Origin: Pseudomonas silvicola
GTDB lineage: Bacteria > Pseudomonadota > Gammaproteobacteria > Pseudomonadales > Pseudomonadaceae
Direction: 5' to 3'
Assembly: GCF_026651855.1 (NCBI RefSeq)
Contig: NZ_CP093280.1
Coordinates: 7,152,501-7,216,500, forward strand
DNA: 64,000 bases
Positions 1-7,819 of the stretch are shown here, piece by piece (the stretch's first letter is position 1; the number at the start of each line of letters is the position of its first letter). The notes beneath the pieces are model-generated. The model did not search any database. It worked only from the letters and a program-made list of their open reading frames with translations, and was not told the origin of the DNA. A program made the translations under genes and the position numbers.

Positions 1-32
1 GGCGCTGGCTGATCGTCGAGGTGCAGCCATGA
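1..32 (+). CDS. 3' end of an upstream gene (partial)
   Basis: One frame stays open from the window edge and ends with the residues RWLIVEVQP before a TGA that overlaps the ATGA of the next gene. This spacing matches the overlaps seen throughout the operon that follows, so it is probably the last few codons of another glycan-operon gene. Too little is visible to name it. Confidence 0.4.
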   Translation, partial: RWLIVEVQP

Positions 33-958
33 TGCGTTTGCTGGTGACCGGCGGTGCCGGCATGATCGGCCGCCGAGTGACCCGCCAGTGGCGCGCCGCC
101 GGTGGCGAGGTGGCGGTGCTCGACGATCTGTCCAGCGGCTTGCCGATGCCTGAACAGGCCAGCCTGGCGGTACGGGGCGACCTGCGTGACGGCCAGACCC
201 TGAACGCGCTGCTGCGCGACTTTCGTCCCGACGCCGTCCTGCACCTGGCCGCGGTACACCACATTCCCACCTGCGAGGCCCAGCGAGCCCATTGCCTGGA
301 CGTCAACATCGTCGGCACCGAACGGCTGCTGGCCGCTGCCGAACAAGCCGGTATACAGCGGGTAACCATCGCCTCCAGCGGGGCGGTATACGCCTGGCAG
401 GAAGCGCCCTTGCAGGAGCTCGACAGCCCGTTGGCACCTTGCGACAACTACGCCCTGACCAAGCACTGCAACGAACAGCAGCTGCGTTTCTGGGCACAAC
501 GCGGCGCCGGCATCGGCCGGGTGGCACGTATCTTCAATGTCATCGGCCACGACGACCCCAACGGCCACCTGATCCCTGAAGTGCTGAAGCAACTGCGCGA
601 GGGTGGCGAAGGCCTGGTCAGGCTTGGCAACCTCAGCCCCCGGCGCGACTACCTGCACGCCGACGATGCAGCCCGCGGGCTGATCGCCCTGCTGCAGGAC
701 ACGCGCACCGACGTGGCGTTCGATGCCCTGAACCTGTGTTCGGGCCGGGAGCACTCGGTGGAACAACTGGTGGAACAGATCGCCGGCATTCTGGGACAAC
801 CGGTGCGCATCGAAGTGGACCCGGCCCGCAAGCGCCGGGTGGACCGCCCCAGCCAGCTCGGTGACCCGGCACGCACCCTGGCGTTGCTGGGCTGGCAACC
901 GCAGTGGCCGTTCGAGGAGGCGTTGCGGCGGGTACTGTTCCCGGACGCCACGGCGTGA
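29..958 (+). CDS. NAD-dependent epimerase/dehydratase (SDR family)
   Basis: A 309-residue extended short-chain dehydrogenase, probably acting on a nucleotide sugar for the glycan built by this operon. The N-terminus carries the Rossmann nucleotide-binding motif TGGAGMIG (about residues 7-14). A catalytic-type Ser sits in IASSGAVY (about 115-122), followed by a YxxxK motif in NYALTKH (about 140-146). ATG codons lie at positions 29 and 32; the first overlaps the stop of the upstream frame. The 3' end overlaps the next gene by four bases (GTGA). The family includes UDP-glucose 4-epimerases and related dehydratases. The exact substrate cannot be read from sequence. Confidence 0.88.
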   Translation: MMRLLVTGGAGMIGRRVTRQWRAAGGEVAVLDDLSSGLPMPEQASLAVRGDLRDGQTLNALLRDFRPDAVLHLAAVHHIPTCEAQRAHCLDVNIVGTERLLAAAEQAGIQRVTIASSGAVYAWQEAPLQELDSPLAPCDNYALTKHCNEQQLRFWAQRGAGIGRVARIFNVIGHDDPNGHLIPEVLKQLREGGEGLVRLGNLSPRRDYLHADDAARGLIALLQDTRTDVAFDALNLCSGREHSVEQLVEQIAGILGQPVRIEVDPARKRRVDRPSQLGDPARTLALLGWQPQWPFEEALRRVLFPDATA

Positions 959-2301
959 CCACCGCACACCCCGCCGCCGCCCCGCGACGCTTGTGGCTGG
1001 CCGCTGCCTCCAGCTACGGCGTGGGCCAGCTCGCGAACTTCCTGTTCCAACTGCAACTGCTGCACCTGCTGGGCGCGGCGGACTACAGCGCGGTCGGGCT
1101 GGCGCACCTGTTGCTGGTGACCCTGATCTTCCTCGCGGACCTGGGGTACTCGTCGATATTCCTGCGTGAACCCCCACACAGGGACGGTTGGCAAACCCAG
1201 TGGCGTCAGGCCTTGGGCCACAAACTGGTCGCCACCGCGGTGCTCATGGCCGTGGCGGCGCTCGCCGGGCCGTGGCTGTGGGCGGACAACGCCGCCAGCC
1301 GCGGGTACCTGCTGGCCGCGGCGCCTGCCTGCCTGCTCGCCGTGGGCAACTTCTCCTCGCCACTGATTGCCGCAGGCCGGCGCGTGTCAGGGCTGCTGGT
1401 AGCCCAGGTGGCGTGGCCCACGGCCCTGCTGCTGTGGTGCCTGCTGCAGGGGCGCCTGGCACTGAGCACCGCGGCCTGCGCCGGCCTGGCGGTGAGCCTG
1501 GGCTACGGGGTGCAAGCCTGCGTGAGCGTGGTGTGCAGTGGCCGCTTGCGGCTGTGGCTGCCCGCTTGGGGCAGAGGGCAACTGGCGTCGGCTTTGCAGC
1601 TTTCCCTGCTGGGGGTATGCGGCATCCTGCACGATCGCCTCACACCGTTTTTACTGGCACCGTTGGCGCCGGGGTTCCTGCCGTTCTTCCTGATTCTCGG
1701 CCACGTGCTCAATGGCCTGTCGGGCGTGCTGGTGCAAGTGGCCCGCCTGTTGCTGCCAGTGGCCCGTACCGAGCGCGGCCACCAGCACTCCCTGGCCGGC
1801 GCCTCGCTGGTGCTGTGGGCGACTGCCGTTGTGCTCGCCGCAGGTTTGCTGGGCCAAGGCCTGACCGCACCCGGGCAACAGCGCCAATGGCTGGCCCTGG
1901 GCATGATTGTCGTGCTGGCGTGGGGGGTTTCCGCGTCATCGAGTTTTCTCACCACCTTGCTGATCAGCCAGCGCCGAGAGCGCAGCCTGATGCGCCTGCT
2001 GGTGGTTGGCCTGGGCGTCAGCGCGCTGCTGCAAGGCTGCGCGGCGCTGGCGGGTGAGCCGACTGCCCTGCTGTGGGCCAGAAGCGGCGCCATGCTGGCG
2101 ACGCTGGCGGGCCTGGGCGCCTTGCTCGGCCTGCGGCCCACTGCGCGGGGCGTGGTGGCCACGGCGCTGGCATTGCTGGCTTGCCTTGCCGGTGGCCGCG
2201 CCTGGGGCCTGGCGGCCGGCGCGCTACTGGCGGTGCCCGCCTTGGCCGGCGTTCTGCGTCAATGGCCGTGCTGGCAGGAGCGAAACCCATGTGTGGCGTG
2301 A
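955..2301 (+). CDS. Polysaccharide flippase-like membrane protein (Wzx/MATE-like)
   Basis: A 448-residue, very hydrophobic protein with about 12 predicted membrane segments, resembling oligosaccharide flippases that move undecaprenyl-linked repeat units across the inner membrane. The start is taken as a GTG whose last bases overlap the epimerase stop (GTGA). An upstream ATG in the same frame would add 17 residues read from epimerase codons and is less likely. The 3' end overlaps the start of the amidotransferase gene by 13 bases. The family call rests on topology, length and context, because flippases diverge strongly. A different polytopic transporter cannot be excluded. Confidence 0.68.
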   Translation: MTTAHPAAAPRRLWLAAASSYGVGQLANFLFQLQLLHLLGAADYSAVGLAHLLLVTLIFLADLGYSSIFLREPPHRDGWQTQWRQALGHKLVATAVLMAVAALAGPWLWADNAASRGYLLAAAPACLLAVGNFSSPLIAAGRRVSGLLVAQVAWPTALLLWCLLQGRLALSTAACAGLAVSLGYGVQACVSVVCSGRLRLWLPAWGRGQLASALQLSLLGVCGILHDRLTPFLLAPLAPGFLPFFLILGHVLNGLSGVLVQVARLLLPVARTERGHQHSLAGASLVLWATAVVLAAGLLGQGLTAPGQQRQWLALGMIVVLAWGVSASSSFLTTLLISQRRERSLMRLLVVGLGVSALLQGCAALAGEPTALLWARSGAMLATLAGLGALLGLRPTARGVVATALALLACLAGGRAWGLAAGALLAVPALAGVLRQWPCWQERNPCVA

Positions 2302-4130
2302 TCGCCCTGCGCGCGCTGGCGCCCCTGGGCGACCTGCGCCCCCGTGCTCGCCTGGGCTTGAGTGCCCTGGCCCGGCGCGGCCCGGACGCCGAAGGCCTGG
2401 TGCTGGCCGAGCAAGCCCCCGATACCCTGCTGGGCCATCGACGCCTGTCGATTCTGGACACCAGCAGCGCCGCCGAACAGCCGATGCGCTGCCCCGTCAC
2501 CGGCACGGTAATGGTGTTCAACGGCGCCATCTACAACTTTGTCGCCTTGCGCCAACAGCTTCAGGCCCTGGGCTGCCAGTTCGTCACCGACGGTGATACC
2601 GAGGTGTTGCTGCACGGCTGGCGGCTATGGGGCGAAGGCCTGTTTGCCCGCTGCAACGGCATGTGGGCGGTGGTGATCTGGGACGCCGCCAGCGGTGACC
2701 TGGTGTACTGCCGCGACCGCCTCGGCGTCAAACCACTGTACCTGTACCACGATGGCCGCCAGCTGTTGCTGGCCAGCGAAATCGCCGCCATCGCCGCCAT
2801 GCGCGGCGGCTACCCGGCACCTGACCCGGAAAAGGTCTTTGACTTTCTGGTGACCAGTTTTTCCGAGATGGGCACCTCCACCTTCTTCGAAGGCATCCGC
2901 GCCGTGCCCCCGGGCCAACTGTGCCGCATGAGCCGCACGGGCCGCTTCAGCGCTGTGCCCTACCACCATTGGCCACAGCGGGACAGTGCCGCGCCGTTGT
3001 CCAGTGACGATACCCGCGCCCTGGTGGAAGACGCCGTGCGCCTGCGCTTGCAAGCCGATGTACCGGTGGCCAGCCTGTTGTCCGGTGGGCTGGACAGTTC
3101 GATCATCACCAGCGTCGCCCTGGGCGCCAGCCAGCAGCCCCGTCAGCGCCTGGGTGGCGCCTTCACCTACGCCTACGAGGGCGCCGCCCAGGCCGCCTAC
3201 GATGAATCGGCCCGCGCCAGCACCCTCATGCAACTGCGCGGCGCCAGCGACCGCCACCACATCCTGCGGTTTGCCGCCCTGCCCTCGGCCGCTGAACTGA
3301 TGGACCTGGTGAGTGTGCAGGGCGAACCCTTCAGCACGCCTTCGGCCCTGGCCAGCCTGCGCACCTACCGCGCCATCAGCGCCAGGGGCTACAAGGTGGT
3401 GCTGTCCGGCGAAGGCGCCGATGAACTGTTCGGCGGCTATATCGCCCGCTACCACTCACTGGCCGTACGCGATGCCCTGCACACCGGGCAATGGCGCCGC
3501 GCCGCGCGTCTGCTGGGGCATCGCACCTTCGCCCCCGGCCTGCTGCTCAACCGACTGGCCTGGGACCTGCCACTGGGCGTGCTGGGGCCGTTGCTGCGCC
3601 ATCAACGGCCGAGCGTGGGGCTGATGAGCCGCGAACTCTGGCACACCCAGCGCCACCGGCTGGCCGCCTTGCAGGACGACATGCAGGGCGACCTCGACAG
3701 CCGCCTGCGCCAGGACCAATTGCACAGCATCGTGCCCATGGTGCTGCGCCTGGCGGACCGCAACAGCATGAACGCCGGCATCGAACTGCGTAACCCGTTC
3801 ATGGACCACCGCCTGGTGGAGCGCGCGTTCGCCACGCCAGCGGCGGCGCGCGTTGGCGAGAAACGCTCCAAGGCACTGTTGCGCGACGCTTTCACCGGGC
3901 ACCTGCCGGATGCTGTGGTCGCAACCCCCAAGGACACCGGCTTCGGCCATGCCGAACAGTTCCTGGTCGCGCAACTGCCATGGCGTGAATTGCTCGGGGA
4001 CCTGCCAGCGGACCTGGCCCGACTGATCGACACCGAGGGGTTGCGCCGGCAACTGGCGCGCGGGCAGGTGCACAGCACGCTGTGGCTGGCCCTGTCGGTG
4101 GCCTTGTGGTACCGGAGGTTCCATGCCTGA
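2289..4130 (+). CDS. Glutamine-dependent asparagine synthetase-like amidotransferase
   Basis: A 613-residue class II amidotransferase of the AsnB type. Starting at MCGV leaves the nucleophilic Cys at position 2. The glutaminase half keeps FNGAIYN and the GDTE motif. The synthetase half has the PP-loop SGGLDSS (about residues 264-270) and LSGEGADELFGGY. Members found in O-antigen clusters amidate uronic-acid sugars (WbpS-type), and that is the likely role here given the surrounding glycan genes. All key residues appear intact, in contrast to the second AsnB-like gene in this operon, which has lost its glutaminase motifs. It overlaps both neighbours (13 bases upstream, 8 downstream). Confidence 0.9.
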   Translation: MCGVIALRALAPLGDLRPRARLGLSALARRGPDAEGLVLAEQAPDTLLGHRRLSILDTSSAAEQPMRCPVTGTVMVFNGAIYNFVALRQQLQALGCQFVTDGDTEVLLHGWRLWGEGLFARCNGMWAVVIWDAASGDLVYCRDRLGVKPLYLYHDGRQLLLASEIAAIAAMRGGYPAPDPEKVFDFLVTSFSEMGTSTFFEGIRAVPPGQLCRMSRTGRFSAVPYHHWPQRDSAAPLSSDDTRALVEDAVRLRLQADVPVASLLSGGLDSSIITSVALGASQQPRQRLGGAFTYAYEGAAQAAYDESARASTLMQLRGASDRHHILRFAALPSAAELMDLVSVQGEPFSTPSALASLRTYRAISARGYKVVLSGEGADELFGGYIARYHSLAVRDALHTGQWRRAARLLGHRTFAPGLLLNRLAWDLPLGVLGPLLRHQRPSVGLMSRELWHTQRHRLAALQDDMQGDLDSRLRQDQLHSIVPMVLRLADRNSMNAGIELRNPFMDHRLVERAFATPAAARVGEKRSKALLRDAFTGHLPDAVVATPKDTGFGHAEQFLVAQLPWRELLGDLPADLARLIDTEGLRRQLARGQVHSTLWLALSVALWYRRFHA

Positions 4131-5124
4131 ACGGATCAAGGACTGGGGGCTGGCACCCGACCTGGGCCAGTGCCGCCTGTGCGGCAGCAGTGCCGGCCAG
4201 CGTTATTTCTGGGCGGAAGTGTACGCCGGCTCCGGCCAGGCGCTACGCCGTTGCGGCTACTGCGCCGGGGTGTACCTGGCACCCGGCTTCACCGACGCAG
4301 GCCTGACGCGCTTCTACCAGGGCCCCTACCGCCGGCTGTTTCCCGCCGAGGTACCGTGGCGTGACAAGGCCCGCTTCTTTGCCTGGCGCGGTGACCGCGA
4401 CATCGCCCGCCAACGCCTGGGCCTGATCGAACCGGCCTTGGCAGCGGGCGCGCGGCTGTTCGAACTGGGCTCGGGGTTCGGCGCCTTTCTCGGCCAGGCC
4501 GGCCGCTCGCGGCCCGACCTGGCCCTGGTCGCCAGCGAGCCGGACAGCGCCCACCGTGGCGAGCTGCTGGACGGTGCGCCGGTACGCTTCGTCGACAACC
4601 TGCCCGCGGTGCAACCGGCCAGCGTCGACGCGGTGGTGGCCTTCCATGTGCTGGAACACCTGCCCGACCCGCTGGGTTTCTTCCAGCAGGCCGGCGAGGC
4701 CCTGCGCGAAGGTGGCCAACTGTGGGTGGAAGTACCGGACCTGATGGCCGCCTGGAATACCCGGCTGTTCGTGCACCCCGCGCACCTCAGTTATTTCTGC
4801 GCCGATGCCCTGCGGCGCCTGGCCGAGGCGTCGGGGCTGCAGGTGATCAGCTGTGGCCAGCACCCGCTGGCGGCGCTGGAAGGCACGCTGTGGTTGCATG
4901 CCCGGCGCCCTGAACGCCTGGCCGAGACGCCGGTGCGCGCCGCGGCCCAGGCCACCGTCGTGGCCGTGGACCACTGGATCGAACGCGTGGGCTGGGGCCT
5001 GCGCGACCGCCTGAAGAACTTCGGTAAACGCAGGGTCCTGGGCCTGCTGGGCGCTGGCCTGGTGGGCGAGCTGCAACGCTGGCGGCAATACCGCGCGCGC
5101 CTGCGCCAGGAGCGCACGCCATGA
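4123..5124 (+). CDS. Class I SAM-dependent methyltransferase with N-terminal zinc finger
   Basis: A 333-residue protein. Two CxxC pairs near the N-terminus (Cys17/20 and Cys44/47) form a probable zinc-binding module like that of sugar C- or O-methyltransferases. SAM-binding motif I is FELGSGFG (about residues 113-120), and FHVLEHLPDP looks like the motif II/III region of Methyltransf_11/23 enzymes. It starts 8 bases inside the amidotransferase gene and ends overlapping the next start codon (ATGA). Codons from about residue 245 onward lie inside a 643-bp tandem duplication, but this first copy of the gene is complete. The substrate is probably a nucleotide sugar or lipid-linked glycan. Confidence 0.85.
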   Translation: MPERIKDWGLAPDLGQCRLCGSSAGQRYFWAEVYAGSGQALRRCGYCAGVYLAPGFTDAGLTRFYQGPYRRLFPAEVPWRDKARFFAWRGDRDIARQRLGLIEPALAAGARLFELGSGFGAFLGQAGRSRPDLALVASEPDSAHRGELLDGAPVRFVDNLPAVQPASVDAVVAFHVLEHLPDPLGFFQQAGEALREGGQLWVEVPDLMAAWNTRLFVHPAHLSYFCADALRRLAEASGLQVISCGQHPLAALEGTLWLHARRPERLAETPVRAAAQATVVAVDHWIERVGWGLRDRLKNFGKRRVLGLLGAGLVGELQRWRQYRARLRQERTP

Positions 5125-5495
5125 GGTGGCTGGTCTTCGTATTCCTGGTGGTGTGGATACACCTGGGTGACCTGGGCACCGCCTGGCTCTACCACGGCGG
5201 CGCCTGGCCGCAGGCGGGGCATTTGCGTAACCTGCGCGACGTGCTGGCCATCGCCATCGCCGGTCTGTGCCTGGTCAGCGTGCGCCTGCCCACCCGCCTG
5301 TTGGTGCCGGTCCTGGCCTACGGCATCCTGGCGCTGGCTTACCTGGTGCTGGACCGCAGCGCGACCACCAGCGGTATTCTCCTGGGCTCGTTCGGCACCC
5401 TGCTGATTCCGATGCTGTTTTTCCTGGTGGGTTTCTACTGCGTGCGCGACCCTGCCCGCCTGCACCGCTACGGCGGGCTGCTCGCCACCCTGGCC
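4853..5495 (+). repeat. 643-bp tandem direct duplication, copy 1
   Basis: This segment is repeated head to tail in the next 643 bases with no difference seen. It covers the last 90 or so codons of the methyltransferase and the first 125 codons of the following membrane-protein gene. The 13-base sequence GTGGCCAGCACCC occurs at 4853, 5496 and 6139, exactly at the two junctions and the far edge. That is the pattern expected from a duplication arising by recombination or slippage between short homologies. Confidence 0.95.
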
Positions 5496-5657
5496 GTGGC
5501 CAGCACCCGCTGGCGGCGCTGGAAGGCACGCTGTGGTTGCATGCCCGGCGCCCTGAACGCCTGGCCGAGACGCCGGTGCGCGCCGCGGCCCAGGCCACCG
5601 TCGTGGCCGTGGACCACTGGATCGAACGCGTGGGCTGGGGCCTGCGCGACCGCCTGA
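5121..5657 (+). pseudogene. Truncated duplicate of the Wzy-like gene (5' part only)
   Basis: The first 125 codons are identical to those of the full-length gene that starts at 5764. At the duplication junction near 5496 the frame shifts into methyltransferase-derived sequence, giving about 53 unrelated arginine-rich residues before a stop. The fragment keeps the original start codon and its ATGA overlap with the methyltransferase, so it is probably still translated. The product would have only the first few membrane helices and an aberrant tail. It is best read as a by-product of the tandem duplication. Confidence 0.85.
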
Positions 5658-5767
5658 AGAACTTCGGTAAACGCAGGGTCCTGGGCCTGCTGGGCGCTGG
5701 CCTGGTGGGCGAGCTGCAACGCTGGCGGCAATACCGCGCGCGCCTGCGCCAGGAGCGCACGCCATGA
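5496..5767 (+). pseudogene. Duplicated 3' fragment of the methyltransferase gene
   Basis: This stretch repeats the codons for the last 89 or so residues of the methyltransferase, from the QHPLAALEGT segment to the final QERTP, and ends in the same ATGA overlap with the next gene. It has no SAM-binding motif and no evident start of its own. It preserves translational coupling for the intact downstream gene if ribosomes read the upstream frame. Confidence 0.85.
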
Positions 5768-6138
5768 GGTGGCTGGTCTTCGTATTCCTGGTGGTGTGGA
5801 TACACCTGGGTGACCTGGGCACCGCCTGGCTCTACCACGGCGGCGCCTGGCCGCAGGCGGGGCATTTGCGTAACCTGCGCGACGTGCTGGCCATCGCCAT
5901 CGCCGGTCTGTGCCTGGTCAGCGTGCGCCTGCCCACCCGCCTGTTGGTGCCGGTCCTGGCCTACGGCATCCTGGCGCTGGCTTACCTGGTGCTGGACCGC
6001 AGCGCGACCACCAGCGGTATTCTCCTGGGCTCGTTCGGCACCCTGCTGATTCCGATGCTGTTTTTCCTGGTGGGTTTCTACTGCGTGCGCGACCCTGCCC
6101 GCCTGCACCGCTACGGCGGGCTGCTCGCCACCCTGGCC
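5496..6138 (+). repeat. 643-bp tandem direct duplication, copy 2
   Basis: Second copy of the unit. It begins with codons matching the C-terminal part of the methyltransferase (open to a stop at 5767) and then contains the start of the intact Wzy-like gene. The unit length is not a multiple of three, so the first copy of the membrane-protein gene runs out of frame at the junction while this copy reads on correctly. Confidence 0.95.
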
Positions 6139-7053
6139 GTGGCCAGCACCCTGTTCGGGGCCTGGGAGCAGCGGCACACCGGGTTCTGGATCGACACCCT
6201 GGCATTCCCCCAGTACATGCGCGATGTCAAAGGCTTGCTGGTGGGCGCCAACCCTGACACTGGCCTGCCATGGAATTTCTACCCGGACACCGAAGCCCTG
6301 GGCCGCCGCGCCGCAGGCTTGCTGGCCGCGCCGCTCGCCCAGGGCATGTTCCTCGCCGTGGCCGCCATCACCAGCATCGCCTGGCTGGAGCGCCGCAGCC
6401 GCTGGCTGGGCCTGGCACTGTGCGCACTGCTGTTCAGCGGCATCTGGATGTCCGGCACCCGCGGCGCCATGCTGGCCGCAGGCCTGGCGCTGGTGGGCTA
6501 CATGGCCACCAGCAAGACGCTGTTTCGTGATGGCGCCTCGCGGCTGGTATTGACCCTGGGTGCGCTGCTGGCGATTGGCTGCGCCTCCTACGGCATCGTG
6601 CTGGTCAGTATCAATTTCCTCGACGGCTCTACCATTGGCCATTGGGACGCATTGCAAAAGAACATCCATGACCTGCCGCGGGTACTGCTGTGGGGTGCAG
6701 GCCTCGGCCAGCAGGGCGCGATCGCCGCCCAGCAGAGCCGCGCCACCATCGGCGGCGGCGAAGGTGCCATCTTCAGTATCGCCTTCCAGTTGGGCCTGCC
6801 CGCCGCCCTGCTGTTTCTGTGGTTCTACCTCAACTGCACCCTCGCCCTGTGGCGCAGCTACCGGCTGCACCACGACCCCATGGCCTTGGCCACCTTCTGG
6901 CTGGCCATCGGCGTGGCCACCACGCTGATCAGTTCCGAGCATGTCCTGGCCGTGTCCGGCACCGGCGCCTTCTGGCTGCTGTGCGGCGCCACGTTGCGCA
7001 GCCAACGCCCTCTCTCACCTCCTGCCCCTGAGGCCGCCCATGAACACCCCTGA
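5764..7053 (+). CDS. Polytopic membrane protein, O-antigen polymerase (Wzy)-like
   Basis: A 429-residue hydrophobic protein with about 10-11 predicted membrane segments and a larger loop in the middle (about residues 150-185). The segment SGTRGAMLAAGLAL resembles the Wzy_C region of O-antigen ligases and polymerases, and an Arg-containing loop follows later. The likely role is polymerising or transferring glycan repeat units at the periplasmic face. It is the intact copy after the tandem duplication. The start is the same ATG, with the same preceding sequence, as the truncated copy. It overlaps the following glycosyltransferase gene by 14 bases. Confidence 0.7.
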   Translation: MRWLVFVFLVVWIHLGDLGTAWLYHGGAWPQAGHLRNLRDVLAIAIAGLCLVSVRLPTRLLVPVLAYGILALAYLVLDRSATTSGILLGSFGTLLIPMLFFLVGFYCVRDPARLHRYGGLLATLAVASTLFGAWEQRHTGFWIDTLAFPQYMRDVKGLLVGANPDTGLPWNFYPDTEALGRRAAGLLAAPLAQGMFLAVAAITSIAWLERRSRWLGLALCALLFSGIWMSGTRGAMLAAGLALVGYMATSKTLFRDGASRLVLTLGALLAIGCASYGIVLVSINFLDGSTIGHWDALQKNIHDLPRVLLWGAGLGQQGAIAAQQSRATIGGGEGAIFSIAFQLGLPAALLFLWFYLNCTLALWRSYRLHHDPMALATFWLAIGVATTLISSEHVLAVSGTGAFWLLCGATLRSQRPLSPPAPEAAHEHP

Positions 7054-7819
7054 CCGCCTACGAATGGATTTCCTGGGTTGCCCCCTCGACCTGGTTCCCC
7101 CACAGGAGCTGATCGCCGCCGCGCGACGCGCGGTGGAAGGCGGCACGCGCCTGCGCCTGGAGGGGTTGAACGTGGCGAAACTGGTGGATGCGCGCGGTGA
7201 CTCGACCTTGATGGGCGCCCTGGAAGATGCCGAGCGGGTGCATATCGACGGCGCGGGCATTTCCCTGGGCCTGAAATGGCTGGGCGTGCAACCGCCGGTC
7301 CGGCGCGCTGGCATCGACCTGTTGGGCGACCTGTGCGCCATGGCCGTGGGCAGCGGCGCGTCGGTTTACCTGCTGGGCGCCCGCGCCACGGTGGTCGAAC
7401 AGATCGCCCAGTACCTGCTGGCACGCTACCCGGGGCTGAACATCGCCGGCTGGCGTGACGGCTACTTCAGCCCAGCCCAAGAACCCACCGTGATCGAGGC
7501 CATTCGCGCCAGCGGCGCCGACCTGCTGTTCATCGGCATGAGTTCGCCCAGGAAAGAAGTGCTGCTGCAACAGCACTGGCCGCACCTGGGGGTGAAAGTA
7601 GCAATGGGCGTGGGCGGCTCGTTCGATGTGCTGTCGGGGAACCTGCCCCGGGCACCGCGCTGGATGCAGAAAGCGGGCATGGAGTGGCTGTTTCGCATGG
7701 CGCTGGAACCTCGCCGGCTGCTGTGGCGCTATGTGCGAACCAACACGGCCTTCGCATTCCTGTTGATCGTCGCGCGGCTGAAAATGAAGTGGCGCATGGG
7801 CATCCGCGACAATGCGTGA
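7040..7819 (+). CDS. WecG/TagA/CpsF-family glycosyltransferase
   Basis: A 259-residue cytoplasmic enzyme of the family that adds a second sugar (for example ManNAc or ManNAcA) to undecaprenyl-diphosphate-linked GlcNAc. Family features are GLNVAKLVDA near the N-terminus, HIDGAGISLGLKWLG (about residues 74-88, with the conserved acidic residue) and IGMSSPRKEVLLQQHW (about 171-186). The start MNTPDRL is preferred to an upstream in-frame start, which would read through the previous gene's coding sequence. The C-terminal basic stretch is common in membrane-associated members. It overlaps both neighbours, in keeping with translational coupling. Confidence 0.9.
   Translation: MNTPDRLRMDFLGCPLDLVPPQELIAAARRAVEGGTRLRLEGLNVAKLVDARGDSTLMGALEDAERVHIDGAGISLGLKWLGVQPPVRRAGIDLLGDLCAMAVGSGASVYLLGARATVVEQIAQYLLARYPGLNIAGWRDGYFSPAQEPTVIEAIRASGADLLFIGMSSPRKEVLLQQHWPHLGVKVAMGVGGSFDVLSGNLPRAPRWMQKAGMEWLFRMALEPRRLLWRYVRTNTAFAFLLIVARLKMKWRMGIRDNA

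Noticed and set aside
2289-4130. First AsnB-like gene as the lasso cyclase
   Set aside because: It keeps Cys2 and intact glutaminase motifs and lies among sugar-modifying genes. The second homologue has the degenerate glutaminase expected of a cyclase and is adjacent to the precursor.
5267-5767. Separate 166-residue gene across the duplication junction
   Set aside because: It is a fusion of out-of-frame ligase sequence with the repeated methyltransferase 3' end and has no ribosome-binding site or domain of its own.
5275-7005. 576-codon open frame antisense to the duplicated glycan genes
   Set aside because: Composition is that of a shadow frame and it passes through both copies of the tandem duplication without a conserved domain.
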